NCBI GenBank assembly: GCA_964641395.1
Contig: CAZXKQ010000004.1
Span: 1 to 64,000 of the forward strand
Direction: 5' to 3'
Length of the DNA stretch: 64,000 nt
DNA from: CANQBR01 sp964641395
GTDB lineage: Bacteria > Bacillota > Negativicutes > Acidaminococcales > Acidaminococcaceae
Shown here: in pieces, positions 15,448-25,348 of the stretch
How positions within the stretch are numbered: the stretch's first letter is position 1
Layout of the letters: every line of letters begins with the position of its first letter
Program-made: the position numbers and the translations under genes
Notes under the pieces: model-generated
Told to the model about the DNA's origin: nothing
What the model saw: the letters and a program-made list of their open reading frames with translations, nothing else
Database searches by the model: none

Positions 15448-16811
15448 AGCCCGCCTCCCTGGCGGCGCTGCAGGAGGCAGATGTAGCCTCCGTCGATGCC
15501 GTCCTGCTGGGGCAGCAGCTGGAGCTCCTCCACCAGCTCCCCGGTGCGGGGATGGGGGAAGGGCAGCCGCCGCCACTGGGGCTGCTGGGCTAAAAAGGCC
15601 TCTACTACGTAGTGGTTCTCGCTGGCCTCGATGGTGCAGGTGCTGTACAGCAGCCGCCCCTGGGGCTTCACGTAGCGGCTGGCCGTGGTGAGGAGGGCCG
15701 TTTGCAGGGGGGCGAAGACCTTCAGCTCCTCCCGGGTACGGCGCCAGCGCAGCTCCGCCCGCTGCCGCAACACCCCTAGGCCGCTGCAGGGGGCGTCTAC
15801 CAGCACCCCGTCAAAGGCACCCAGCCACTCTTCCTTCACCAGCCGCCCGTCTTGGAGCAACTGGATGTCGATATTAGTCAGGCCTAGCCAGCGGGCGTTG
15901 GCCTGGAGTAGTCGCAATTTCTTCGGGTAGATGTCGCAGGCGGTGACCCTGCCTCCCTGGCCTAGGAGCTGGGCTAGGTGGGTGCTCTTGCCTCCCGGGG
16001 CGGCGCACAGATCCAGCAACTGCTCCCCTGGCTCCGGGGCCAGCAGGGGGGCCACCAGCTGGGCCTCCTCCCCTTGGATGTAGAAGAGGCCGGGAGCCGC
16101 CTGCTGCAGCTCCTTGATGCTGCCGGGGCCGGTGCAGTTCAGCCCCTCCCGGCTCCAGACAGAGGGGGTGGTGGCTATGCCTGCCCCCTGTAAACGCTCT
16201 GCCAGTTCCTCCCGGCTGAGCCGCCGGCTGTTCACCCGCAGGCTGAGGGGGGCAGGCTGGTTATTAAAACGCAAAAGTTCCACCACGGCCTCCCGCCCGT
16301 AGGCTCCCAGCCAGCGCTTCACCAGGAAGCGAGGATGGCTGTAGGTAAGGGCTAGGTAGCCGGCCAGGTCCTCCTCCGGCCGAGGCAGGGCGTAGACGGG
16401 GCTGGTCCGCTGGCGGAGGAAGCCTCGCAGCACCCCGTTGACGAACTTAGCCGCCCCCTCCCCTGCCAGCTCCCTGGCGGCCTCCACCCCTTCATTCACC
16501 ACTGCCCGAGGGGGGACGCTGTCCAGGTAGAGGAGTTGGTAGAAGGAGAGGCGCAGCAGCTGCAGGAGGACTTCGTCCACCTGGGCCAGGGGCCGGCCCA
16601 CTGCCTTAGCCAGGTACCAGTCGATGCTGCCTGAGGCCTTCACCGTGCCGTAGACCAGCTGGGTGAGGAAGCGGCGGTTCTGGCTGCTGAGGCTGTGCTT
16701 GCGTAAGTAGTTGGAGAGGACGATATTAGTATAGCCCCCCTGGCCGAGGATTTGGCTCACCAGCAGGGCCGCCGCCTTGCGGGCGTTAAAGTTAGGCTGG
16801 CTTGCTGGCAC
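15444..16811 (-). CDS. rsmB: 16S rRNA (cytosine967-C5)-methyltransferase RsmB
   Basis: 455 aa. N-terminal NusB-like domain (about 1-140, with VYGTVKASGSIDWYL and RAVVNEGVEAA), then the Rossmann methyltransferase with DLCAAPGGKSTHLAQLL, DAPCSGLGVLR (active-site Cys) and YSTCTIEASEN (second Cys). GTG start overlapping the DUF116 gene by 20 bases. Confidence 0.95.
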   Translation of the reverse strand: MPASQPNFNARKAAALLVSQILGQGGYTNIVLSNYLRKHSLSSQNRRFLTQLVYGTVKASGSIDWYLAKAVGRPLAQVDEVLLQLLRLSFYQLLYLDSVPPRAVVNEGVEAARELAGEGAAKFVNGVLRGFLRQRTSPVYALPRPEEDLAGYLALTYSHPRFLVKRWLGAYGREAVVELLRFNNQPAPLSLRVNSRRLSREELAERLQGAGIATTPSVWSREGLNCTGPGSIKELQQAAPGLFYIQGEEAQLVAPLLAPEPGEQLLDLCAAPGGKSTHLAQLLGQGGRVTACDIYPKKLRLLQANARWLGLTNIDIQLLQDGRLVKEEWLGAFDGVLVDAPCSGLGVLRQRAELRWRRTREELKVFAPLQTALLTTASRYVKPQGRLLYSTCTIEASENHYVVEAFLAQQPQWRRLPFPHPRTGELVEELQLLPQQDGIDGGYICLLQRRQGGGL

Positions 16812-17595
16812 TGTCTCCCTCCTCTAAAAAGCTGAGTATGGCGGCCTCTAACTTGCTTACGTCCACCCGGGTGTTGAAGCAGGGGCCGAAGGGCCGCTCA
16901 TTCAGCACCCCCAGCACAGGCAGGGGGAAGACGTCCTGGATGCCGCTGGTCAGATCCCGCTCACAGGCCACCGCTACGATGGCCTTGGGCCGGGCCTCCT
17001 TCACCAGCTGCCGGGCCAGGGTGCCGCCGGTGGCCACGGCGAAGTGACAGCCGTACTTGTGGGCCAGGGCCAGCATCTGGCCGACGCAGCAGCCGCCGCA
17101 CTGGCGGCAGTTCTCTACATTGCGGGTGATCTTGTGAACGCACACGTCCCGCTGGATGCAGTGGGGGGTGAGGATCATGATCCTATTCCCCGGCACCTTC
17201 ACGTGGTGGCGCAGCACCAGGTCGTTGCTGACCTGGATGAAGCTCTGCTCTATCTTTTCCCTGGGTATGTGCAGGAGGCGGCCTAGGCCTACGGCGAAGG
17301 GAAAGAGGAGGTTGATGGCCTTCCAGGCCCAGATATAGAAATAACGGAAGATGGAAACTCCCAGCAGGGCCGCCACAATGCCCACCACTCCGGCCAAGAG
17401 GGCCAGGAGGACGGCCAGGCCTACCGCCCCCACCAGGGTGGGCAGCAGCCGGTGCAACTGGGCCAGCCCGGGCACGGCGATGCGCCAGACCCCGTAGACC
17501 AGCAGGGCCACCAGCAGGGCGCTGCCCCCGGTCAGGGCCAGGAAGATCCGCTTCTTAGGTTTTAATACTCCTGCAGCCGTACTCATCTGCATCAT
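16792..17595 (-). CDS. DUF116 membrane protein with Cys cluster
   Basis: 267 aa. Two N-terminal membrane helices (about residues 18-40 and 50-75), then a cytoplasmic domain with CIQRDVC, CRQCGGCC and two later single Cys in VAVACERDL and GPCFNTRVD. The domain (DUF116) is normally found between fmt and rsmB in Firmicutes, as here, and is thought to bind a metal. Function unknown. Confidence 0.85.
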   Translation of the reverse strand: MMQMSTAAGVLKPKKRIFLALTGGSALLVALLVYGVWRIAVPGLAQLHRLLPTLVGAVGLAVLLALLAGVVGIVAALLGVSIFRYFYIWAWKAINLLFPFAVGLGRLLHIPREKIEQSFIQVSNDLVLRHHVKVPGNRIMILTPHCIQRDVCVHKITRNVENCRQCGGCCVGQMLALAHKYGCHFAVATGGTLARQLVKEARPKAIVAVACERDLTSGIQDVFPLPVLGVLNERPFGPCFNTRVDVSKLEAAILSFLEEGDSASKPA

Positions 17596-17605
17596 CCTAC
17601 TCTGC

Positions 17606-18544
17606 TCACTGTAGCCGCTGGCCTACCTCCAGGCTGTGGCCGTTGAGGAAGACGGCGGCGGCCATAGGCTTCTTTCCCTCAGGTTGCACCAGGGTGAGGG
17701 CCAGGCAGCGGCCGTCACCGCAGGCCACCTGGATATCCTTCTTAGTCACCGCCACTACGGTGCCGGCAGGAGCCTGGCTGCTGCCGGCTAGGCGGCTGGC
17801 GAAGAGCTTCAGCTTCTTGCCGGAGGGCAGCAGGGTGAAGGCCCCCGGCTCCGGGTTAAAGGCCCGGATCCAATTGTGGAGCTCCTGAGCTCCCTTAGTC
17901 CAGTCTAGGTGTTCCATCTCCCTGGTCAACAGGGTGGCATAGGTGGCGGCGGCAGCCTCCTGGGGCCGGGGCGTTACGGTGCCGGCCAGCAAGCCTTCCA
18001 AGGTGGGCAGCAACAGCCGGGCCCCTAGTTCCTGCAGGGCGGCGGCCAGCTCTCCCCCCGTCATGTCCGGGGTGAGGGCCAGGGCCTGCTGGGCCAGGAT
18101 GGGGCCGGTGTCCATGCCCCTGTCCATCAGCATAATGGTGACGCCGCTCTCCTCCTCCCCGGCCATAAGGGCGTACTGGATGGGGGCGGCTCCCCGGTAC
18201 TTAGGCAGCAGGGAGGCGTGGACGTTGACACAGCCCAGGGGAGGCACGTCCAGCACCTCCTGGCTGAGAATCTGGCCGAAGGCGGTCACTACCACCAGGT
18301 CCGGCCGCAGCTGCCGTAAAAGGGCTACGCTCTCCGCCGCCTTGATCTTCTGGGGTTGGTAGACCGGCAGGCCCTGCTCCAGGGCATAGGCCTTCACCGG
18401 GGTGGGCGCCAACCTGCGGCCCCGGCCCTGGGGCCGGTCCGGCTGGCTGAACACCCCCACCACCTGCCCCTGGGGCCAGCGGCAGAGGGCGGCCAAACTG
18501 GCTACGGCGAAGGCAGGAGTACCCATAAAGACTACCCGTACCAT
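17606..18544 (-). CDS. fmt: Methionyl-tRNA formyltransferase
   Basis: 312 aa. MVRVVFMGTPAFAVASL at the start, formyl-transfer core HASLLPKYRGAAPIQ, GVTIMLMDRGMDTGPIL, and the C-terminal tRNA-binding domain. ATG 18544 starts 1 base after the def stop; the 72 codons upstream in frame are def read in another frame. Confidence 0.97.
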   Translation of the reverse strand: MVRVVFMGTPAFAVASLAALCRWPQGQVVGVFSQPDRPQGRGRRLAPTPVKAYALEQGLPVYQPQKIKAAESVALLRQLRPDLVVVTAFGQILSQEVLDVPPLGCVNVHASLLPKYRGAAPIQYALMAGEEESGVTIMLMDRGMDTGPILAQQALALTPDMTGGELAAALQELGARLLLPTLEGLLAGTVTPRPQEAAAATYATLLTREMEHLDWTKGAQELHNWIRAFNPEPGAFTLLPSGKKLKLFASRLAGSSQAPAGTVVAVTKKDIQVACGDGRCLALTLVQPEGKKPMAAAVFLNGHSLEVGQRLQ

Positions 18545-18545
18545 C

Positions 18546-19040
18546 TCACACCTTCTGCTCCCCCAAGGCGGCCAGGGGATCCGGCTTGGCCTTGGGCAGG
18601 ATGGTCTGGGCCTTGTCGATGAAGAGGATGCCTTCCAGGTGGTCCAGTTCGTGCTGGACGGCCACGGCCAGCAGGCCCTGGGCGCTGAGGAGCATCCGGC
18701 GGCCCTTGGTGTCGGTGAACTCGCACTCCACCGCCTGGGCCCGCTCCACTTCTCCCTCATAGTCGGGGACGGAGAGGCAGCCCTCGGTGCCTAGGACGCT
18801 GCCCTCCTGCCGGACGATGACGGGGTTGATCAACTCTAGCAGGCCGTCTCCCACGTCGATGACCACCAGGCGTTGCAACACCCCTACCTGGGGTGCTGCC
18901 AGCCCCACTCCCTCTGCGGCGTACATGGTCTCCGCCATGTCCTTCAAGAGGCGGAGTAATTTCTTATCTATCCGCTGCACTTCCTCTGCCTTCTTGCGCA
19001 GCAGGGGGTGGCCAGCAGTCAAAATAGTTAGTTTAGCCAC
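18546..19040 (-). CDS. def: Peptide deformylase
   Basis: 164 aa metalloenzyme removing the N-formyl group. The three motifs are GVGLAAPQVG, EGCLSVP and the metal site QHELDHLEG. First gene of an approximately 9-kb operon running to rpe. Confidence 0.97.
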   Translation of the reverse strand: MAKLTILTAGHPLLRKKAEEVQRIDKKLLRLLKDMAETMYAAEGVGLAAPQVGVLQRLVVIDVGDGLLELINPVIVRQEGSVLGTEGCLSVPDYEGEVERAQAVECEFTDTKGRRMLLSAQGLLAVAVQHELDHLEGILFIDKAQTILPKAKPDPLAALGEQKV

Positions 19041-19085
19041 TAAACGTCCTCCTCTAGCAGCTAGGCCGCTTAATCCGTATCTTAT

Positions 19086-19115
19086 ATTATAACATTTTTC
19101 CGCCGTCAGCGTAAA
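19086..19115 (-). promoter_or_regulatory. Promoter of the def-fmt-...-rpe operon
   Basis: Minus strand TTTACG, 18 bases, TATAAT, located in the 78 bases between priA and def. Confidence 0.65.
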
Positions 19116-19118
19116 GCG

Positions 19119-21398
19119 TCAGATGGTGGAAACCGGATCCACGTCGAAATAAACATTGCGGAGGCTGTAGAACTCGCTGGCCAGCAGGGCGGCCTTCACC
19201 TCCCCCAGGTCTTGTGCCTTTAGGAGGACGTTGTAACGGTAGAGGTCCCTCACCTTGGCCACCAAGGCGGGGAAGGGCCCTGCCACCAAGGGCAGCTTCT
19301 GCAGGGAGCCGGCTAGGTGGAGCTTCTGGAGGTAGAGGACCAGCTTCTGGGCCAGGGCTAGGGCCCGGGCCTCCTCCTTGTCTAGGACGGTGAGCTTCAG
19401 CATTTGCACATAGGGGGGATAGAGGTAGCGCTGCCGCCGCCGCAGCTCGTCCTGGGCGAAGGCGTCGTAGTCCTGCACCGCCGCCAGCCGCAGCACCCGG
19501 TTGGCCGGGTCGTAGCTCTGCAGCACCACCCTGCCCTGCTCCCTCCCCCGCCCGGCCCGGCCGGCGGCCTGGGTGAGGAGGGAGAAGGTCCGCTCCCCCG
19601 CCCGGAAGTCCGGCAGGTGGAGGGAGCTGTCGGCGCTGAGCACCCCCACCAGGGTGACCTTGGCTATATCGTGGCCCTTGGCCACCATCTGGGTGCCGAT
19701 CAGGGTGTTATAAGCTCCGCTGGCAAACTGCTGCAGGATCTTCTGGTGGGCGAACTTGGCCATGGCGGAGTCCTGGTCCAGCCGCAACACCCGCACCCCA
19801 GGCAGCTTGGCCAGCTCTTCCTCCGCCTTCTGGGTGCCGCTGCCGAAAAACTTGATGCGGCGGCTGTGGCAGACGGGACAGCTGGCAGGGATGGGGGCGG
19901 TGTTGCCGCAGTAATGGCAGCGCAGGGCCTGGCCGGCGCTGTGGTAGACCAGGTTGACGGCGCAGTGGGGACAGGAGATGGTGTGGCCGCAGTCCCGGCA
20001 CATGACGAAGGTGGCGTAACCCCGCCGGTTCAGCAGGAGGATGGCCTGCTGGCCGACAGCGGCGACCCGCTCCAGCTCCCGCCCTAGCAGCCGGCTCAGC
20101 ACCCCGTAGTGCCGCTCAGCCAGCTCCCTGCGCATGTCCACGATGGCCACCTGGGGCAGGCTGCCACCGGTGGGCCGGCTGGTGAGGCGCAGGTGGCGGT
20201 AGCGGCCCTGCCGGGCGGCGTAGTAGCTGCCTAGGTCCGGGGTGGCGCTGCCCAGCACCAAGGGGGCCCCGGTCAGGCGGCAGCGGGTGGCGGCCACCTC
20301 CCGGGCGTGGTAGCAGGGCCTGTCCTCCTGCTTATAACTGCTGTCGTGCTCTTCGTCGATGATAACTAAGCCTAGGTTGGCAAAGGGGGCGAAGACGGCG
20401 CTCCGCACCCCCACCAGCACCCGGGCCTGGCCGCTGCGCAGCCGGTACCACACGTCAGCCCGCTCGCTCTGGGAGAGCTTGCTGTGGGCCACGGCCACCT
20501 GGGAGCCGAACCAGCCCTTGAAGCGGGCCACTAGCTGGGCGGTAAGGGCGATCTCCGGCACCAGCACCAGCACCTGCCGGCCCTGGGCCAGGGCCTGGGC
20601 GGCACAGCGGAGGTAGACTTCCGTCTTGCCGCTGCCGGTGATGCCCTGGAGCAGAAAGGTGGCCCCCTGCCCCTCCTCCACAGCCTGGCAGATGGCGGCC
20701 ACCGCCTCCTGCTGCTCCTGGGTGAGCTGCAGCTCTGCCAGCTTGGGGCTGGGGCCGGCGTAACTGTCCCGCAGCTGCCGCTGCTTCCCCTCTAGCAGCC
20801 AGCCCTTCTCTAGTAATTGCTTCACCAGGCCCCTGCTGATCTTGGCCTCCTCCAGCCGGGCCAGGCAGAACCACTCCTGGGGGGCGGCGGCGAAAAAGCG
20901 GAGGGCGGCCAGCTTGGCCGGACTGCGCCGCAGCAGTTCCGCCGCCTCAGGCAGCACCTCCTCCCCCCTGGGGCTGATGCGGTAGGCCAGCAGCAGCTTC
21001 TCCTTGAACCGCTCCTGGTAACCCTGGAGCAGTTGCTTCCCGGCCTCATCCCGCAGCACCAGGCGGCGGATGCTGCTCTTCCCTGGCACGAAGAGGCGCA
21101 TGGCCTCTGCCAGGCTGCACATATAGTAGCTGGCCAGCCACTGGGCGGTGGCCAGCATCTCCTGATCGAACCAAGGCTCCTGCCCTAGGGCGGCGCTTAC
21201 CTCCTTCAGGCTGTCGGCTCCCGCCGGCTCCCCCTCCTCCAGGCGGCGGACTACGAAGCCTTCCACCGTCTGGCCGCCGAAGGGCACCACCACCCGCCAG
21301 CCCTGGTCGAGGAAGCTGAGCTGGGCCGGCACCTGGTAGGTGAACTGTTTAAAGATGTTCTTCACTGGCAGATTAATCGCCACTTGCACACGGAGCAT
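19119..21398 (-). CDS. priA: Primosomal protein N' (replication restart helicase)
   Basis: 759 aa. N-terminal 3'-DNA-binding domain (VAINLPVKNIFKQFTYQVP), Walker A ITGSGKTEVYL, DEEH box LVIIDEEHDSSY, zinc-binding CRDCGHTISCPHC and CHYCGNTAPIPASCPVC, and QAAGRAGRG (motif VI). Restarts stalled forks. Monocistronic between ilvD and def; a terminator isolates it from ilvD. Confidence 0.96.
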   Translation of the reverse strand: MLRVQVAINLPVKNIFKQFTYQVPAQLSFLDQGWRVVVPFGGQTVEGFVVRRLEEGEPAGADSLKEVSAALGQEPWFDQEMLATAQWLASYYMCSLAEAMRLFVPGKSSIRRLVLRDEAGKQLLQGYQERFKEKLLLAYRISPRGEEVLPEAAELLRRSPAKLAALRFFAAAPQEWFCLARLEEAKISRGLVKQLLEKGWLLEGKQRQLRDSYAGPSPKLAELQLTQEQQEAVAAICQAVEEGQGATFLLQGITGSGKTEVYLRCAAQALAQGRQVLVLVPEIALTAQLVARFKGWFGSQVAVAHSKLSQSERADVWYRLRSGQARVLVGVRSAVFAPFANLGLVIIDEEHDSSYKQEDRPCYHAREVAATRCRLTGAPLVLGSATPDLGSYYAARQGRYRHLRLTSRPTGGSLPQVAIVDMRRELAERHYGVLSRLLGRELERVAAVGQQAILLLNRRGYATFVMCRDCGHTISCPHCAVNLVYHSAGQALRCHYCGNTAPIPASCPVCHSRRIKFFGSGTQKAEEELAKLPGVRVLRLDQDSAMAKFAHQKILQQFASGAYNTLIGTQMVAKGHDIAKVTLVGVLSADSSLHLPDFRAGERTFSLLTQAAGRAGRGREQGRVVLQSYDPANRVLRLAAVQDYDAFAQDELRRRQRYLYPPYVQMLKLTVLDKEEARALALAQKLVLYLQKLHLAGSLQKLPLVAGPFPALVAKVRDLYRYNVLLKAQDLGEVKAALLASEFYSLRNVYFDVDPVSTI

Positions 21399-21502
21399 CT
21401 GCTTCTCCTCGCCTGGGCCTATACATTGGGCGTAAACTCACCCTCGTTTTGTTTATTTCGCCCTAGCCCTGCTAAATCCCTTTTCCCAAGCCTGACGGGC
21501 CC

Positions 21503-21535
21503 AAGAAAAAGGCCCCTGCTACAGGAGCAGGAGCC
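21503..21535 (-). terminator. Terminator of ilvD
   Basis: 10-bp stem (one U-G pair) with 5-base loop, followed by UUUUUCUU on the minus strand, 24 bases past the ilvD stop. Confidence 0.85.
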
Positions 21536-21558
21536 ACAGAGAGCCGCTGGGCCCTATA

Positions 21559-23238
21559 CTAATCTTCTTCCCCCGGCACGCTCATTACGGCGCCGGTGGC
21601 GGCAGACTTCACCAAGGCGGCGTAGCGGGCCAGGTAGCCCTTTTTCACCTTCGGCGGCGGGCACACCCACTGGGAGCGGCGCTCCGCCAACTCTTCCGGG
21701 CTGAGCCGCACGTTGAGGCTGCGGTTGGGGATGTCGATGTCGATAATATCCCCGTTCTGGATGAGGGCGATGTTGCCCCCCTCCCGGGCCTCTGGAGAGA
21801 TGTGGCCTATGCAGGCCCCCCTGGTGGCGCCGGAGAAGCGGCCGTCGGTCAAGAGGGCTACGTCCTTGTCGTGGCCCATGCCTGCCAGGACGGAGGTGGG
21901 GTTGAGCATCTCCCGCATGCCGGGGCCTCCCTTAGGCCCTTCGTAGCGGATGACTACCACGTCCCCTGCCACTACCTCCTTGGCGCAGATGGCCTTGATG
22001 GCCTCATCTTCCGAATCGTACACCTTGGCCGGACCGCTGAACACCTTCATAGAGGGATCGACGGCGCTCTCCTTCACTACGCTGCACTCAGGGGCGATAT
22101 TCCCCTTCAGCACGGCGATGCCCCCTGTCTTGTTGTAGGGATCCTCTACGCTGTGGATCACCTCCGGCCGCAGGATGGCCGCCTTCTTGATCAGCTGGCC
22201 CACCGTCTTACCGCTGACGGTGAGGCAGGACTTGCGGATCAGCTTCAGCTTGTCCAGCTCCTTCATCACGGCAGGGATGCCCCCCGCCTCGTAGAGGTCG
22301 ATGATGTGGTGGCTGCCGCCGGGGCTGAGCTTGGTGAGGTAGGGAGTCTTGCGGGAGATCTTGTCGAAGAGCTCCAAGGGCAGCTCGATACCCGCCTCAT
22401 GGGCGATGGCCGGCAGGTGGAGGGCGGTGTTAGAGGAGCCGCCGATGGCCATGTCCACGGTGATGGCGTTCAGGAAGGCCTTCTTGGTCATGATGTCCCG
22501 GGGGCAGATGTTCTCCTCTACCAGGCGCATCACCTCCATGCCGGCGTGCTTGGCCAGGGCGATCCGCTTGCCGTTGTAGGCGGCGGGGATGGTGCCGTTC
22601 CCCGGCAGGCCCATGCCCAGCACCTCGGTGAGGCAGTTCATGGTGTTGGCGGTGAAGAGGCCGGCGCAGGAGCCGCAGCCTGGGCAGGCGTTGTGCTCGA
22701 TGGCCGCCAGCTCCTCCTTGTCGATCTGGCCGGACTCAAAGCGGCCGGCAGCCTCGAAGACGGTGGAGACGGAGATGTCCTTGCCGTGGAGGCGGCCCGG
22801 CAGCATGGGCCCGCCGGAGACTACCACCGTAGGGATGTTGAGCCGGGCGGCGGCCATCAGCATCCCCGGCACGATCTTGTCGCAGTTGGGGATGAGCACC
22901 AGGCCGTCAAAGGCGTGGCCGTTGGCCATAGCCTCGATGGAGTCGGCGATAAGCTCCCGGCTGGCCAAAGGGTACTTCATCCCGTCGTGGCCCATGGCGA
23001 TGCCGTCGCAGATGCCGATGGCTGGAAACTCGATGGGCGTGCCCCCTGCCTCCAGCACCCCGTACTTGGCGGCCTTGGCGATCACGTCTAGGTGCATGTG
23101 GCCGGGGATGACCTCGTTAGCGGCACAGCAGATGCCGATGAGGGGTTTCTTCAATTCTTCTTCCGTATAGCCCAAGGCGTAGAAAAGGGAGCGGTGGGCT
23201 GCCCTGGTAGAGCCCTTCTTTACTTCTGTACTGCGCAT
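21559..23238 (-). CDS. ilvD: Dihydroxy-acid dehydratase
   Basis: 559 aa Fe-S dehydratase of branched-chain amino acid synthesis. Cluster cysteines in ICCAANEVIPGHMHLD, PNCDKIVPGMLMAAARL and ACPGCGSCAGLFTANTMN; SGGPMLPGR, GPKGGPGM and DGRFSGATRGACIGH are also typical. ATG 23238 is 8 bases after the AGAGAGG site; an ATG two codons earlier is too close. No other ilv or leu gene is nearby. Confidence 0.95.
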   Translation of the reverse strand: MRSTEVKKGSTRAAHRSLFYALGYTEEELKKPLIGICCAANEVIPGHMHLDVIAKAAKYGVLEAGGTPIEFPAIGICDGIAMGHDGMKYPLASRELIADSIEAMANGHAFDGLVLIPNCDKIVPGMLMAAARLNIPTVVVSGGPMLPGRLHGKDISVSTVFEAAGRFESGQIDKEELAAIEHNACPGCGSCAGLFTANTMNCLTEVLGMGLPGNGTIPAAYNGKRIALAKHAGMEVMRLVEENICPRDIMTKKAFLNAITVDMAIGGSSNTALHLPAIAHEAGIELPLELFDKISRKTPYLTKLSPGGSHHIIDLYEAGGIPAVMKELDKLKLIRKSCLTVSGKTVGQLIKKAAILRPEVIHSVEDPYNKTGGIAVLKGNIAPECSVVKESAVDPSMKVFSGPAKVYDSEDEAIKAICAKEVVAGDVVVIRYEGPKGGPGMREMLNPTSVLAGMGHDKDVALLTDGRFSGATRGACIGHISPEAREGGNIALIQNGDIIDIDIPNRSLNVRLSPEELAERRSQWVCPPPKVKKGYLARYAALVKSAATGAVMSVPGEED

Positions 23239-23329
23239 AGCCATAACCTCTCTTTATCTTAAAAATATCTTACCACGGCGGACGCACAGGCCCAACCAGG
23301 GGACGGCCCTGGCGCCTGGCTGTAATTTT

Positions 23330-23358
23330 ATTATATCTAAGAAAAGCTCCCTTGTAAA
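23330..23358 (-). promoter_or_regulatory. ilvD promoter
   Basis: TTTACA, 17 bases, TATAAT on the minus strand just past the tctA stop, giving an untranslated leader of about 85 bases. I see no leader peptide rich in Leu/Ile/Val codons and no T-box in it. Confidence 0.75.
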
Positions 23359-23368
23359 GGGCAGGGGC

Positions 23369-24853
23369 CTAGGCCTTCTTCCCCCACAGCTTGGCCAGCA
23401 GGGGGCCGAAGAGGCTGAGGGCGGCCGCCGCCAGGAAGAAGAGGCAGAGGGGCCGGGTGAAGAAGATGCCCAAACTGCCGTCGCTCATAATCAAGGAGCC
23501 GACGAAGTTCTGCTCCACCATGCCTCCCAGGATGATCCCGATGATCACGGCGGACATGCTGAAGCCCAGCTTGTTCAACACGTAGCCCAGGCAGCCGCTG
23601 GCCACCATCAGGTAGACGTCGTTGAGGGAGTTATTGTAGGAATAGGTGCCTACCAAGGTCATCATGGTGATGATGGGCAGCAGGATGTGGATGGGCACCT
23701 TCACCACCTTGATGAAGAGCTTGATAAGGCTGAAGCCTAGGATGCCCATGATGATGTTGGCCAAGAGCAGGCCGATAAAGATGGCGTACACGTCAGGAGC
23801 CTTCTCCACGAAGAGGAGGGGTCCGGGCCGCAGCCCCTGGACCATCAGGGCCCCCATCATGATGGCGGTGGCCCCGTCCCCGGGAATGCCCAGGGTGAGG
23901 ACGGGGATGAAGGCGCCGCCGCTGACTGCGTTGTTGCCGCTCTCCGAGGCTACGATGCCCTCCGGCTCCCCGTTGCCGAAGTTGGCCCGGTGCTTGCTCC
24001 AGCGCTTAGCCTGGTCGTAGCTGACGAAGGAGGCGATGTCGCCGCCGGTGCCGGGGACGCAGCCGATGAAGGTGCCGATACAGCTGGAACGGAGCAGGGT
24101 CACCGCCACCCGCTTGATATCCTGCCAGGAGGGGATGACCCGGTCGATGTTCAGCTCTCCCCCTGCCACCACGTGGTGGTAGTAGTCCTCGATGCTGCTG
24201 AGAACCTGGGCGAAGGCGAAGACGCCGATGAGGACGGGGATGAAGGACACCCCGCCTAAGAAGTAGGTGGTGTCCAGGGTGAAGCGGACGGCGCCGCTCA
24301 TAGCGTCAATGCCTACAGTGGCCAGGAAGAGGCCGATCAGGCCCCCCATCAGCCCCTTGAGGACGCTGCCGCTGGAAACGCTGGTGATGATGCTGAGGCC
24401 GAAGATGGCCAGGGCGAAGTATTCCGGCTTAGAGAACTGCAGGGCCACCTTGGCCAGCTGGGGGGCCAGGATGATGAGGCAGACGGTGCTGAAGATGCCG
24501 CCGAAGGTACTGGCCATGGTGGACAGGCCCAGGGCCCGGCCCGGCTGCTTCAGGACAGTGGCCATGGGATAGCCGTCCAGGGTGGTGGCCACGCTGGCCG
24601 GGGTGCCGGGAGTCTTCAACAGGATGGCGCTGATGCTGCCGCCGTAGATGGCGCCGCAGTAGATGCCCAGGAGCATCAGGATGCCCCCGATGCCCTGGAA
24701 GCTGAAGGTGAGGGGGAAGAGGAGGGCCAGGCCCATGTTAACGCTCAGGCCCGGCATGCAGCCGAAGGCTATGCCCACCGCCACCCCGAAGATGAGGCCC
24801 AGGATGTTCAAGGGCTCCCCTATCATGGCTAGGGCTGTAAGGATGTCTGCCAT
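23369..24853 (-). CDS. tctA: Tripartite tricarboxylate transporter large membrane subunit
   Basis: 494 aa, about a dozen hydrophobic segments. TctA signatures: GVAVGIAFGCMPGLSVNMGL, YGGSISAILLKTPGTPASV-type loop with LDGYPMA, and the duplicated half with CVPGTGGDIASF and LTLGIPGDGATAIMMGAL. Pairs with TctB, 12 bases upstream. The periplasmic binding protein TctC that defines substrate is not in the window. Confidence 0.93.
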   Translation of the reverse strand: MADILTALAMIGEPLNILGLIFGVAVGIAFGCMPGLSVNMGLALLFPLTFSFQGIGGILMLLGIYCGAIYGGSISAILLKTPGTPASVATTLDGYPMATVLKQPGRALGLSTMASTFGGIFSTVCLIILAPQLAKVALQFSKPEYFALAIFGLSIITSVSSGSVLKGLMGGLIGLFLATVGIDAMSGAVRFTLDTTYFLGGVSFIPVLIGVFAFAQVLSSIEDYYHHVVAGGELNIDRVIPSWQDIKRVAVTLLRSSCIGTFIGCVPGTGGDIASFVSYDQAKRWSKHRANFGNGEPEGIVASESGNNAVSGGAFIPVLTLGIPGDGATAIMMGALMVQGLRPGPLLFVEKAPDVYAIFIGLLLANIIMGILGFSLIKLFIKVVKVPIHILLPIITMMTLVGTYSYNNSLNDVYLMVASGCLGYVLNKLGFSMSAVIIGIILGGMVEQNFVGSLIMSDGSLGIFFTRPLCLFFLAAAALSLFGPLLAKLWGKKA

Positions 24854-24865
24854 AGCTCTCCCCTC

Positions 24866-25336
24866 CTATGCGAAAAAGATAGGCGGCGGCAGCTGGGTGT
24901 GAAGCAGCAGGCCGAAGATCAGGTAGATGAAGAGCAGGGTGGCGCAGCTGGTGAGGAGCAGCACCTTCTTTTTCCGGTAGTCCATCAACCACATCACCCC
25001 GGGGATGAGGAAGAAGGCCGCCAGGTAGAAGCCTAGCAGGTTCACCACTACGCAGAAGGCCAGGGCCAGGCCCATCATAAGGTAGACCCGCTTGTTGGCG
25101 GTGCTGGCCAGCCTCACCTCTGTCTTGCCCAGCGCCTCCCTGTCCAGCCAGGTGGTGAGGCAGAGGGCCAGGGCGGCCAAGAGGAGGGCCAGGCCCAGGG
25201 CGAAGGGCCAGAAGCCGGGGCCGGGGCCGTTTTCAGTAAACTCCATGGGGAAGGTGGCGGCAGCAGCCATAATGGCGCCGCCGATGAGGACGCCTAGGAG
25301 GCTGACGACGTAGTTACACAGGGCCATAGTGAGCAT
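24866..25336 (-). CDS. tctB: Tripartite tricarboxylate transporter small membrane subunit
   Basis: 156 aa, four predicted membrane helices; GPGPGFWPFALGLALLLAAL near the first helix is typical of TctB. AAGGAGG 7 bases before the ATG, 12 bases after secF, so it is probably transcribed with secDF. Confidence 0.85.
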   Translation of the reverse strand: MLTMALCNYVVSLLGVLIGGAIMAAAATFPMEFTENGPGPGFWPFALGLALLLAALALCLTTWLDREALGKTEVRLASTANKRVYLMMGLALAFCVVVNLLGFYLAAFFLIPGVMWLMDYRKKKVLLLTSCATLLFIYLIFGLLLHTQLPPPIFFA

Positions 25337-25348
25337 GGGCAGCCCTCC

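Noticed and set aside
21802..23091. 429-codon plus-strand frame antisense to ilvD
   Set aside because: Lies wholly inside a certain gene; in this GC-rich genome antisense frames stay open by codon bias, and its residues show no protein pattern.
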